From: Tubiluchus corallicola
Taxonomy: Eukaryota > Priapulida > Priapulimorpha > Priapulimorphida > Tubiluchidae
Reading direction: 5' to 3'
Assembly (NCBI GenBank): GCA_030141605.1
Contig: JAQGDQ010000354.1
Span: 126,001 to 155,960 of the forward strand
DNA: 29,960 nucleotides
Part shown: in pieces, positions 20,401-27,923 of the stretch
How positions within the stretch are numbered: position 1 is the stretch's first letter
How the letters are laid out: each line of letters begins with the position of its first letter
The notes under the pieces: generated by a model
The model's input: the letters and a program-made list of their open reading frames with translations, nothing else
The model's database searches: none
Told to the model about the DNA's origin: nothing
Translations under genes and position numbers: made by a program

Positions 20401-23400
20401 AAATGTAGATCTTAACAGAGAAAAATGTAATGTGTTTTATAGTCTCAAAGATCATAATATTTATTCAGAAGTTTTTGCCGTAATGGTCCTCATCGGGTGC
20501 TGAATAGAAAGTGCCGGTAACTGCAATACTAGATAGGTTATTGGGCTACCAACAGTGCTAATGTTTTTCACTAGTTTCTTATTATTATTAATTAATATTC
20601 CTTTTTCAACTGACTTAGTTGAGTGCATCTGCCTTTTCTGCACATACTGTGCGGTTTAGTCTAGTGGTAACGGGTCCGCTTTCAGCCTTGGAAGATCGTG
20701 AGTTCGGTACAGCGGCCATGTCGTACCAAAGTCTTTCAAAATGGCACCTGCTGTTGCCCTGCGTGGCACGTGGTATTTAGGGTAAAAGTAGGATAACAAT
20801 AGTCTCTGTTATGTAGTTGTAGATTGTTATTTACAGTCGGTCCAAAAACTCTTTGAGCTAATGTTAATTGTTCAGCCAAAAATCCAACTTTAAATAAAGA
20901 ATGTTGTCGTTGTTGCTGTTACGTGGCTGTTTGTTTCATGCTCTGAAATTTATTTCCTTTACAGGTTAAATTTATCCACGACCAGAATAGTCCGTCTCCA
21001 AAATATAGAGGTTTCTTCCATGGTGTTAGGGAAATTGTGCGAACTCAAGGTAAAACCATGAAAAGTATTGTTTTTAGAAGTTGCATCAAATTCAAAAAGT
21101 ATGATTTTCCCTATATGAAGTGGCAGTATTGTAACGATCAGGGCTGTGGAGTCGGTTCATTAAGCTCCTGAATCCAGCTCCGACTCCTAGAATTTTAGAT
21201 CCAACTCCGACTCATAAAATTTTAGATCCAACTCTGACTCCTAAACTTTTAGATCCAACTCTGACTCCTAAACTTTTAGATCCAACTCTGACTCCGACTC
21301 CTGCCTTTAACTAATAGTTTGTAGTACTTTCAATATTTAGCGGCAGTGGCATTTCATTACTACTGCTTATGCTCGAAAAACAGTCCAGCTGCATGGACAC
21401 CAATATGAAAGCTTCCCAAAATGGGACGTTATGCATAAATGCATTAAAAGTAACTGGAGTTTGAAATTGTCAATTTTTTAGCGACTCGAACACGGACTCC
21501 TCTAACAGTAAGTGTACTCCCGAGTCCTGACTCCGTTTCCAAAACCCTAAGTTTTAACAACTCCGAGACAGACTCTTTTAGCAATAAATTTACTGCCGAC
21601 TCCGACTGTACGACTCCGATACCGACTCCACAGCCCTGGTAGTGAATGTGTAAAGTGGCTATAGCAACTATAATGTAAGTATATTTTAGGTATACGGGGT
21701 ACATATCAGGGTGTAGTGCCAACAATGATGAAACAAGGAAGCAATCAGGCCATGCGGTTCTTTGTAATGGAAACACTAAAAGACTGGTACCGGGGCGGTG
21801 ACCCTAAAAAACCAGTACCGAAAGCGGCAGTTGGCTTGTTTGGTGCCGTAGCTGGAGCCGTTTCTGTATTTGGCAATAACCCATTAGATGTTGTGAAAAC
21901 TCGATTGCAGGTATGTAGTTACGCCTTGCAAACACATTTTTTAAGTTGAAAATAAAATACTTAAAATATTTGCTTACATAAAATCTCAAAACTGGTTCTT
22001 TGTGCCATAGTATGTCTGTTAATGCAAGACGGTTATAAACAATGGTATGTCTGTTAATGCAAGGCGGTTATAAACAATGGTATGTCTGTTAATGCAAGAC
22101 GGTTATAAACAATGGTATGTCTGTTAATGCAAGACGGTTGTAAACAATGGTATGTCTGTTAATGCAAGACGGTTATAAACAATGGTATATCTGTTAATGC
22201 AAGGTGGTTATAAACAATGGTATGTCTGTTAATACAAGACGGTTATAAACAATGGTATGTCTGTTAATGCAAGACGGTTATAAACAATAGTATGTCTGTT
22301 ACAATGGTATGTCGGTTAAGTCAAGACGGTTATAAACAATGGTATGTCTGTTAATGCAAGATGGTTATAAACAATATATAATTTTGTATTTGTTTATACA
22401 ATATGCACACAGCACTGCATCATATTAGCAATTCTGTACGGAAGGATAATCCAAATCTAATTTGTGACTTTAAAACTCGAATGAAATCGAATTTCACATT
22501 TACAAATTCCAATACAGTTTAAAGATTTTTGAATCCGTCATAAAATGCGGTCAAATTCGAATCGAATTGAACTTGCGACTTTCAAACTCGAATCGAACCG
22601 AATTTAGAATCAAAATGAAATTCCAGTTCACTTTTAAAAATTTATGAATCGTTAATTAAAAGCGGTTTCACAAAGATCATTCATATCACTCGATTTTATT
22701 TTGCACTAAAAGCGCTAATAATTTGTTCAAAATTATGCACAGAAATTGCAGCCAAATTGTGCTGATTGCATGATGTTTCAAACATTTTTCAGATAAAGAA
22801 CTTATGCAGTTCAAGTGCGTAATTATTCAGATCTATAATTTCAGGTTCAAACTAAAAAACTCGTTAGGAGTTCAAATGTTCAAAATCCAACGTCCGATGT
22901 TCACCCCTAATGAGCACTTCTTCAAATTTTGCTCTGATTAACATTTGATTAATTTCTAGATATTTACATTGTCTATGACCTTTTAGAAAAGTTTAGAAAA
23001 CAACCGATTTTTGCATCACAATTCAAGATCATGAAAATTTGTAAATTTGACAATAATATGTCTGTTATGCTAATTGTAAACTAAGGTAAACGAATTAAAA
23101 ATACCATGACTAAGCAGACAAAGCTGGACATCACTTGTAATTACGTTTCTTGAACCCAGTTTACTTCTATATCCTATGAACCTTACTGCTGTTTTTGTTA
23201 GGAACTTTTCTTGGGCAAATTTGGGTAAATTATGCAGCTCTGTCATTTGAAAATTGTTTTTTAATTGCACAAAACAGCGTGGAGAACATATTATGTCCAC
23301 ATTGCCTAATCATAGCTAGATTCTTCATTTAATGTCATGAAATCGGGGAGAGTACAGGGATGAGAATTTTCTGCTGATACGCGGAATTCCGAGTTTTTGG

Positions 23401-26400
23401 AAGACCAGTAGTGCCATTTTTGTAAATCGCGTAAATTCGTTGAGAAAATTTGTCGGAGTTGAACCTCGTTTTCGTCGAAATCTTAACCGAAACTTTCAGT
23501 AGCATTTTTTTGAGGTAATCCAGCTTACCATATCTCCTAGATGTTAAAAATCACTGAAAAATTTTGGCTAAATTTGTTCAAATAAAGCGTAAATATCGTG
23601 TATTTGATAATCTGTACGATTTGTAGCATGCCTTTTACGGCAATGCAGCATATCTTCATTGCTGACAAATTTGAAGCTTTGAGGCCTCCAGACACAAAAC
23701 AACCGAAATACCAAAGCGCTAATTTGAATATAACCAAGTTTAATTTTTATAATTTATGAAATATAGGCAACAAAAGACATACAAAATAAAATTTGTTAAT
23801 TTTTTGAAGCTTCATGATCATATGTTTCATGTATCCTTGATAATTGGGTATTTTAAATTATGCATGAAACAAGGTAATTGATATTTTAAGTCCACTGCGA
23901 GGCTCTCTACGGTCACAGAATTGCAATTGGGTGGCCCCCAAACCCCCGGCCTGTTTCAGAGTTTTTTGCAATTTGTCATTCTCATCCCTGGGAGAGTTTT
24001 CCAGTGTTACTGGAAGCTAAACTGCATTTGGGTTTCTGCTGCAAGCAAAACTTACCGAAAATTTGCTATGGACTGTTTTTGTGATTTTGTTGCAAAAAAA
24101 CTGATGAACCAGGCTGGAATTGTTGTAATCTTTATTTTATGTCAACAGGGTTTAGAAGCGCACAAATACAATGGTACTCTTGACTGCATAATGAAAATCA
24201 CGAGAAATGAGGGACTAGCAGCGTAAGTTGTAATAAATCACAAAAAATAAGCAACATTATAAGATTTAGCGTACTGTTGCGTTTTGTTTCTCTCAGAAGG
24301 CTCGTAGAGAAAACCAGAAAACACATCATCAAATTAAACTAGTTTATTAAGCGAGAATTCTACAACACAAAAGTATGAAGGAACGCGAAATGATTACACT
24401 AAATGTGAAAATCTGGAAAACGTTTAAGTGTATCTGAAAATACAAGTATACAAGAGAATGTGTAAGTGGTGTCCGTGCGAATCTGCGTGTGCTCCCGTCT
24501 CAGCGGCCTGCTTCGCCTTATATAGGGTGCCCGAGAAGCTTCTAGAAGTTTTGTTCCAGAACATTCTACACGGTAAGACGATTATTCTAACGGAACATTC
24601 TACAATGTTCTATTTAATTCTAACAGATGCCAGCGATCTCCACAAGACGTAGAGTGTTATACAGTAAACTCCACATAACTCAAATCCAACCAGACCGTAA
24701 AAACTTTGAGTTAGGCGATATTTGCCATCTTCCAGCACAAAAACTTAAACATCTCCTCCAGATGGCGAGCTAAACAGAAGGCAGAAAGTCTATCCTTCTA
24801 AATACAAACGACGAGATTTGATGAGAATTACATAAAGAATGACAAGTTATGTAGTGAAACACGATTTTTTTATGTTACAAAAGGCTTGTAAGACATCAGA
24901 ATTTTCCCGGAGACAATACTGTTTTTTGAGTTGTACGAAAATTTTTATTTTTCTAGAGTATGAATTGCATTTTTGAGTTAGGCGAAGTAAATTACCGTAT
25001 ATACTCGCATATAAGCCGAATTTAGAACTATAAAATACAATACTGAAATCAGGGGGTCGACTTATATGCGCATGAAACAAAATGAACACAAGGACAGACA
25101 CTAATGCCAATTTTCCAGCCACACATTTTCATCGCTATCTGACTCTTTATTTGGTTGTGTGTCACCAGTGGTGTATTGGAGGGGAATCGCCGGCCACCCA
25201 CTTTTTTTTAGAAAAAATTCACATTTCAATAAATGTCTGCTTTTTGTATTCATTAGATAAAAAATATTAAAAATGTATAAATATATGTGACAAAAAGGGA
25301 TCAATTTTGTTGATTGGGTATGGAGTAAAATTAGACAAGTTGATGGTCGGCTTATATGCGAGTATATACGGTACATGTATTTTGATTAAATGAACCATAA
25401 TTTTTTATTTGAGTTAGACGGAATTATAAGTTAAGTTTGTGTAGAAAAACAAACGATTTCACACGTTCCGCTGAAATTCCTTGAAATAGGCGAAAATTTG
25501 AGTTACGCGGAGTTTACTGTACGACTAAATCACTGTTCCTCACTCTATGTTATTTCTAAGCTGAGATAATCCACGTTGAAAATGACGTGCAGGCTATGCA
25601 CTGAAAAACATAATTTTGAGAAAATCTCTGTTAAATGTTGGTTGCTACAGACTTTGCAAGAATGCATTGACCAATACATTTAGCATTTGTTTTTATAAAA
25701 AAACAGGAAACTGACATTTGATCAAATTTTTAGTGCATTCTACTTTGAAGCTTTCTAGTTTTAATTACGCTGACTTATGAGCAATTTTGGTTTGCAAGCA
25801 CAAAGTTATGGTAAGGCGAAAACAGTCACTCAGTGTGCAAACAAAAACCATTCAATTTTTCTGGAGTAGAATGTAATTATATCATACCTAGCCACGTAAA
25901 TCACAGGGATGAGAATTTTCCGCGGATAAGCAGAATTCCGAGTTTTTGGAAGACCAGTAGTGGCATTTTTGTAAATCGCGTAAATTCGTTGAGAAAATTT
26001 TTACGGACCCAGTACATTATTTCACAAGCTGACCGCTGGTTGGCAGGCCGTCACTTTGTTTACATCACGTACATCAGTATAACCACATGTATAAGAACGT
26101 AGAATCAATTGTACGGAGTTATTTGAGTCAATTGCCGACAGTTTTATATACTATTGCATAGGAGCGGCCAGTACTTAGGCGTTTTTGAGAAAATTAGGTA
26201 TCATGTATCCTTGATAGTTGGGTATTTTAAATTATGTATGAAACAAGGTAATTGATATTTTAAGTACACTTAGAGGCTCTCTATGGTCACAAAATTGCAA
26301 TTTGTTGCTGGCTGCAAGTGGGCAAGCCCCTCAACCCCATTGGAGGCCTTGGTGGCCCCAAAACCCCCAACCTGTTTCAGGGTTTCTTGTAATTTGTCAT

Positions 26401-26560
26401 TCTCATCCCTGAAACTAGTATTTTCTCACAAAACTTATTTTTTTTTAGGTTTTACAAGGGTACAGTGCCGCGGTTAAGTCGGGTTTGTCTAGACGTTGCC
26501 ATAACTTTCATGATCTACGATTCTTTCATGGACTTGTTCAACAAAGTGTGGGTAACATAG
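8272..26560 (+). CDS. SLC25A1: Mitochondrial tricarboxylate (citrate) transport protein, complete, 7 exons
   Basis: Join 8272-8407, 17315-17522, 19122-19260, 20965-21049, 21690-21910, 24149-24222 and 26449-26560: 975 nt, 324 residues (human about 311). The protein exchanges mitochondrial citrate for malate across the inner membrane and supplies cytosolic acetyl units. Three mitochondrial-carrier repeats carry intact P-x-[DE]-x-x-[KR] signatures: PTEYVK (59-64), PMETVK (156-161) and PLDVVK (254-259). Citrate-carrier hallmarks include [71 protein letters not shown] and [17 protein letters not shown]. Every junction keeps frame. Intron 3 uses a GC donor. Intron 1 is 8.9 kb, and the introns are full of transposons. 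No inactivating change was seen. Confidence 0.96.
8408..9529 (+). other. SLC25A1 intron 1, first part, nothing recognised
   Basis: AT-rich sequence with short chance open frames (for example around 9074-9334). No exon, RNA gene or terminal repeat was recognised. Confidence 0.45.
9530..9994 (+). mobile_element. 'cagggatgagaat' hAT-like element, copy A
   Basis: Bounded by cagggatgagaatt and gtcattctcatccctg, about 13-bp terminal inverted repeats. The internal sequence matches copies at 10879-11200 and 25904-26411 closely (for example 'gccagtacttaggcg', 'tcatgtatccttgatag'). It is non-coding, so it would be a non-autonomous element. The hAT assignment rests on the 8-bp duplication beside copy C. 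Confidence 0.8.
10040..10527. mobile_element. TIR element, ends GTTGCTCCGGATA / TATCCGTAGCAA
   Basis: The ends form an imperfect inverted repeat with a TTGCT-CGGATA core. The interior is rich in cggat/atccg and cgaatat words, as in related miniature elements. No other copy was seen in the window and no clear target-site duplication was found. Confidence 0.5.
10879..11200 (+). mobile_element. hAT-like element, copy B, right end missing
   Basis: Starts caaggatgagaattttcc and matches copies A and D through 'tatcatgtatcctt', then diverges. The right terminal repeat is absent. Confidence 0.75.
11201..12335 (+). other. SLC25A1 intron 1, second part
   Basis: No gene recognised. A perfect 9-bp hairpin with a 5-base loop followed by a T run lies at 11463-11489. 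A 100-codon minus-strand open frame (11886-11584) is low-complexity and AT-driven, with no family recognised. Confidence 0.4.
12336..12612. mobile_element. Probable miniature TIR element, cagggGTGGGTAG end
   Basis: The left end is caggggtgggtagagg. The right end reads in reverse as gtgaggatggatagtg, an imperfect inverted match. The interior is full of gtagta/tactac words typical of this kind of end. There is no second copy here and no target duplication. Confidence 0.35.
12613..13390 (+). other. SLC25A1 intron 1, third part
   Basis: Unremarkable AT-rich DNA. A 103-codon minus-strand open frame (13314-13003), reading [14 protein letters not shown] and [14 protein letters not shown], has an ATG but no recognised family and no splice context; it may be a decayed element or chance. 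Confidence 0.35.
13391..14033 (+). repeat. 'aaagcaaaaccagaccc' repeat, longest copy
   Basis: The 5' part matches 2752-2990, 17583-17656 and 17852-18000. The 3' part (from 'agtggcactgtacttcaatttt' onward, here with minor changes) matches 18001-18252. Nothing coding was seen. The repeat class is unknown. Confidence 0.8.
14034..14370 (+). other. SLC25A1 intron 1, fourth part, nothing recognised
   Basis: AT-rich, no exon or repeat recognised. Confidence 0.4.
14371..14797 (+). mobile_element. 'ccctaggc' dispersed element, copy 1
   Basis: It matches the reverse complement of 16861-17253 over its whole length. Shared blocks include 'acttgtggtgtattagaagt', 'cagctgcttgttgtgtaata', 'catgaatatgaaagtataca', 'cattttccgaggag' and 'ggtgcccctaggctatgg'. 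It starts caggggcg, as hAT-like ends do, but the right end is not a clear inverted match. Confidence 0.75.
14798..15684 (+). other. SLC25A1 intron 1, fifth part
   Basis: No gene recognised. An AT-rich stretch with 'ttcaattcaatttattta' near 15270 and a gacatagatgtagacatag simple repeat near 15296-15320 may be leftover retroelement sequence. Confidence 0.35.
15685..16158 (+). pseudogene. LINE reverse-transcriptase C-terminal fragment
   Basis: A 157-codon open frame resembles the region after the reverse-transcriptase domain of Jockey/CR1-like non-LTR elements: [20 protein letters not shown], then [20 protein letters not shown] and later [20 protein letters not shown]. The catalytic domain and everything upstream are missing, so this is a 5'-truncated dead copy. 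The M at its start is not a real start. Its 3' UTR probably runs on to about 16625. Confidence 0.85.
16159..16860 (+). other. Probable LINE 3' UTR and intron sequence
   Basis: A GC-richer block at about 16470-16580 follows AT-rich sequence. An 18-bp perfect palindrome, cttttt-atatat-aaaaag, is at 16605-16622. The end of the LINE copy cannot be placed exactly. Confidence 0.35.
16861..17253 (-). mobile_element. 'ccctaggc' dispersed element, copy 2 (inverted)
   Basis: The inverted partner of 14371-14797, similar over about 390 bp. Its right edge is 61 bp before SLC25A1 exon 2. Confidence 0.75.
17315..17522 (+). CDS. SLC25A1: SLC25A1 exon 2
   Basis: The acceptor is ttcttcttgcttcag|GA, with a textbook polypyrimidine tract. 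An alternative AG at 17277-17278 would insert about 12 extra residues and spoil the VVAGG(L)xGGIEI match. It encodes the first signature PTEYVK and ends at KSAVR. The donor is TTAG|GTTTGT, phase 2. The 208 nt read cleanly. Confidence 0.95.
17583..17656 (+). repeat. Short partial copy of the 'aaagcaaaaccagaccc' repeat
   Basis: It matches the first 75 bp of the 13391 copy and is followed by unrelated AT-rich sequence. Similarity may extend left (cttgtcatggtcat against cttgccatggtcat) to the copy starting near 17806, so the two may be a local duplication. Confidence 0.65.
17852..18252 (+). repeat. 'aaagcaaaaccagaccc' repeat, internally deleted copy
   Basis: It matches both the 5' and 3' parts of 13391-14033 but lacks about 200 bp between 'cgctagtt' and 'gtggcactgtacttcaa'. 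Intron 2 of SLC25A1. Confidence 0.75.
18300..18375 (-). repeat. Retroelement-tail-like hairpin
   Basis: On the minus strand the sequence reads CTGAAGATGACTGC...GCAGTCAAATCG. The GACTGC/GCAGTC hairpin beside a GAAGATGA motif resembles the 3' ends of Penelope-like and some other retroelements. No coding part was found. Confidence 0.3.
18605..19073. mobile_element. 'cagtggcggc' TIR element (hAT-like)
   Basis: The left end cagtggcggcccgtgta is matched in inverse by tacgagccgccactg at the right. About 469 bp, non-coding, GC-richer than its surroundings. No target-site duplication could be confirmed. It sits 48 bp upstream of SLC25A1 exon 3. Confidence 0.7.
19122..19260 (+). CDS. SLC25A1: SLC25A1 exon 3, GC donor
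   Basis: The acceptor is tgtcatttcag|G. It encodes [10 protein letters not shown] through PMETVK, the second signature. The only donor that keeps frame with exon 4 is AAG|GCAGGT at 19260/19261, giving METVK|VKFIHDQ. The GT four bases later would shift the frame. The exon ends in phase 0. Confidence 0.93.
19261..20417 (+). other. SLC25A1 intron 3, first part, nothing recognised
   Basis: It begins with the GC donor (gcaggt). The rest is AT-rich with no recognised gene or repeat. Confidence 0.45.
20418..20505 (-). repeat. Short repeat shared with 5673-5765
   Basis: See the copy at 5673. Shared words are gagaaaaatgtaat, ttatagtctcaaagat and atttattca. A minus-strand open frame running on to 20643 is not preserved in the other copy. 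Confidence 0.5.
20651..20922 (+). mobile_element. tRNA-derived SINE with TTG tail
   Basis: The head (20651-20720) carries a good internal A box, tagtctagtggtaac, and a weaker B-box core, gagttcggtac, at tRNA-like spacing. It does not fold as an intact tRNA. An unrelated body follows, and the copy ends in taaagaatgttgtcgttgttg, a TTG-type tail shared with CR1-like LINE partners. It lies in intron 3, about 45 bp before exon 4. Confidence 0.7.
20965..21049 (+). CDS. SLC25A1: SLC25A1 exon 4
   Basis: The acceptor is tttcctttacag|GTT. It encodes [20 protein letters not shown] and ends REIVRTQ plus one base. The donor is CAAG|GTAAAA, phase 1. It was found by carrier similarity because it is only 85 nt. 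A tRNA-derived SINE ends about 45 bp upstream. Confidence 0.95.
21139..21638. mobile_element. 'cagggctgtggagtcgg' TIR element, full copy
   Basis: The perfect 17-bp inverted ends are cagggctgtggagtcgg at 21139 and ccgactccacagccctg at 21622-21638. Subterminal regions are arrays of tccaactc(c/t)gactc words on both sides. The core matches 1-213. The chance open frame across it is not a gene. No target duplication was found. SLC25A1 intron 4. Confidence 0.85.
21690..21910 (+). CDS. SLC25A1: SLC25A1 exon 5
   Basis: The acceptor is atattttag|GT and the donor is TTGCAG|GTATGT, phase 0. It encodes [20 protein letters not shown] through the third signature [10 protein letters not shown]. It is the longest exon (221 nt). 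A 35-bp tandem array begins 100 bp downstream. Confidence 0.96.
22011..22375. repeat. 35-bp tandem repeat, about 10 full units plus one truncated
   Basis: Units start at 22011, 22046, 22081, 22116, 22151, 22186, 22221, 22256 and 22291 (truncated to 17 bp), then two more. The unit is tatgtctgttaatgcaagac followed by ggttataaacaatgg. Copies differ by one to four bases. SLC25A1 intron 5. A lone related word occurs near 23057. Confidence 0.95.
22435..22914. mobile_element. Possible TIR element with 'aggggtgaaca' right end
   Basis: The right end reads in reverse as taggggtgaacatcggac, a frequent hAT-like terminus. The interior contains two diverged copies of a block with 'ttgtgactttaaaactcgaa' and 'ttttgaatccgt'. 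The left end was not recognised. Confidence 0.35.
22915..23354 (+). other. SLC25A1 intron 5, nothing recognised
   Basis: AT-rich with chance open frames only. Confidence 0.4.
23355..23990 (+). mobile_element. hAT-like element, copy C, with unrelated core
   Basis: The ends match copies A and D (first about 105 bp and last about 170 bp), but 23461-23822 is unrelated sequence. It is flanked by ggagagta on the left and ggagagtt on the right, a 7-of-8 match and good evidence of the 8-bp target duplication typical of hAT elements. Confidence 0.85.
24149..24222 (+). CDS. SLC25A1: SLC25A1 exon 6
   Basis: The acceptor is gtcaacag|GGT. It encodes [20 protein letters not shown] and ends EGLAA. The donor is GC|GTAAGT, phase 2. 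The open frame continues left of the acceptor as intron read-through. Confidence 0.94.
24275..24644 (-). mobile_element. Solo LTR copy 2 with heat-shock-element-like arrays
   Basis: Inverted relative to the copy at 2087-2457 and similar end to end. Read on the minus strand it starts TGTGGAGATC and ends GCAACA. The TATA box is at 24518-24524 and the AATAAA is preserved. Upstream of the TATA are GAA/TTC arrays at 5-bp spacing: 24535-24547 (GAAgcTTCtaGAA), 24554-24566 (TTCcaGAAcaTTC) and 24593-24610. SLC25A1 intron 6. Confidence 0.72.
24662..25519. mobile_element. Pogo/Tigger-like TIR element with TA target duplication
   Basis: The ends cagtaaactccacataactc and the inverse (gagttacgcggagtttactg) form imperfect inverted repeats of about 25 bp, flanked by TA at 24660-24661 and 25520-25521. 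It recurs internally with 'gagttaggcga' words. It is interrupted by a second element at 24995-25371; without it, the host element is about 480 bp. No transposase is present. Confidence 0.8.
24995..25371. mobile_element. Nested 'ccgtatatactcgcatataa' TIR element, TA target duplication
   Basis: Near-perfect ends of about 23 bp (ccgtatatactcgcatataa onward, and its inverse) are flanked by TA at 24993-24994 and 25372-25373. It lies wholly inside the pogo-like element and so inserted later. A third partial copy of the end (gtcgacttatatgcgc) occurs at about 25057. Confidence 0.85.
25530..25745 (+). repeat. Dispersed repeat copy 2
   Basis: The uninterrupted partner of the repeat at 520-1240, in the opposite orientation. 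Confidence 0.6.
25904..26411 (+). mobile_element. hAT-like element, copy D
   Basis: A full-length copy with cagggatgagaattttc and gtcattctcatccctg ends. It retains more of the right subterminal region (about 26280-26370) than the others. Its right end is 37 bp before exon 7 of SLC25A1. No convincing target duplication. Confidence 0.82.
26449..26560 (+). CDS. SLC25A1: SLC25A1 exon 7 (terminal)
   Basis: The acceptor is a strong T-run, ttttttttag|G. It encodes [20 protein letters not shown] and ends NKVWVT with TAG at 26558-26560. A hAT-like element ends only 37 bp before the exon. The length and ending match the family's C-terminus. Confidence 0.95.
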
Positions 26561-26680
26561 GACATCTTGCGCCATCTAGCGAATTAAATACTAAACTTAG
26601 AACCACATTCCACTGCGGCTGAAAGACACCATGATTGATTCGTCATTTGGAAATAAAACGGATGAAATTGTATTGTAATG
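26561..26680 (+). promoter_or_regulatory. SLC25A1 3' UTR and poly(A) signal
   Basis: AATAAA at 26652-26657 lies about 92 bp after the stop, followed by a T/G-rich stretch. The 3' UTR would be about 110-130 nt. The cleavage point is inferred. Confidence 0.6.
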
Positions 26681-26970
26681 CCGTAATGAAATGTAGATTT
26701 AGGTTGTTATAACTTAGAAGTAAATTGTAAAATTAGGTGATTATAGCCGGTGGTTTAGCTCAAAATCTGTTGTGTGGAAATTATTGATATTTATTTTTGC
26801 TAGCATTGTAGTATGAAATTTCTTGCTTTTGTAACACGTTTTCTGTATTTTGTCTTAGTAACTCCTTCAAGACCGCACCATTCAAAATAGGTTTATACGC
26901 ACTGTGACTTTTCCACTACTGTATGAGCACAGATATAACGAAATGATTACAAATTAGGTACTGTTCTATT
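26681..26970. other. Intergenic, nothing recognised
   Basis: Downstream of the SLC25A1 poly(A) signal; AT-rich. Confidence 0.4.
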
Positions 26971-27246
26971 CAGGAGAACCTCGGTTATCCAATCATGCTA
27001 TTTGTTTGAACATTTATCAGTGATTTAACTGGAAAACTAAGAAAAACATGCGCTTTTCAGGCAATCCAACTTAGCCTATTGATTATCTTAATCTGGTGTA
27101 CACTGATTGTACATGCTAATTTATTGATCGTCTGCTTGCTACAGCCCAAGAGAATTGTCTGTTGTACAGAGTTCCAGGAAAAGCAACTGATCAGCCAGGG
27201 ACAAAATCAAGGTTGTTTTTTCTTTTTTTAATAGGAACTTCTCCTG
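26971..27246. mobile_element. Possible Tigger-like miniature TIR element
   Basis: The left end caggagaacctcggttatcc resembles pogo/Tigger termini. The right end is a weaker inverse match, aggaacttctcctg. No TA duplication was seen. Confidence 0.4.
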
Positions 27247-27920
27247 AAAAATAGAGTAGACTTGAGGCCAAAGTTTATCAGAGTGTTGTGTCTGGATAGT
27301 TGAAATTTTCTGCATTAGCCGATTTCACACAAGTGATACTGTACATTGTTACAGTGCAAACACTGCAGTTACTGAAAGCTTTTTTCAACTTATTCATCAA
27401 AAAATGATTTTTAATTTGTCTAAGGTAAGCAAGTGGATTTATCATATATAATTTTGCACAAAAATCCATTGTGTGAGGAGTAGAAACCAACAAAATTATC
27501 AAATCACTGCTTAGTGAGAGCAGTTTGTTCATGAACCCTCGCGAAATGCAGCAAACGCTTACGGTCCTGAAGGAGTTAAGGCATTTGAACTGCATGTCTA
27601 CATTAAAACTATCTGAGCAAAAAATTAACATTTTTCTGTGATCCAGCTCGAGCTGCAGGGCTTTGTTAATTCTGATGAATAAGATGGCATCAGAACATGT
27701 ATTGCCATAAACTGAGACAGATTTTCAGAGACACGATCTAGCAATGATGTTACATTAGTGTTTTATACCTCTCACTCAATGTACTTATAAATAATGACCT
27801 AAGAATATGTTATTCAATTTATTGCAACAGTATTATATACCAGTTTTATTTATGGATCATCACATTAGACTTGCTGATTAAGTGAATAAGAAATTTACCC
27901 TGCTAAGGAAAAAAGAAGAC
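27247..27920. other. Intergenic, nothing recognised
   Basis: A minus-strand open frame of 117 codons (27631-27278) shows no recognised domain and no supporting signals. Confidence 0.35.
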
Positions 27921-27923
27921 GCG

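Noticed and set aside
20651-20723. Functional tRNA gene
   Set aside because: The acceptor stem and B box are degenerate and a SINE body with a TTG tail follows.
21444-21776. Minus-strand open frame rich in glutamate, serine and valine
   Set aside because: It is the translated subterminal gactc array of a TIR element running into carrier exon 5 antisense.
27278-27631. 117-codon minus-strand open frame
   Set aside because: No recognised motif, no supporting promoter, splice or poly(A) context; expected by chance in AT-rich DNA of this length.
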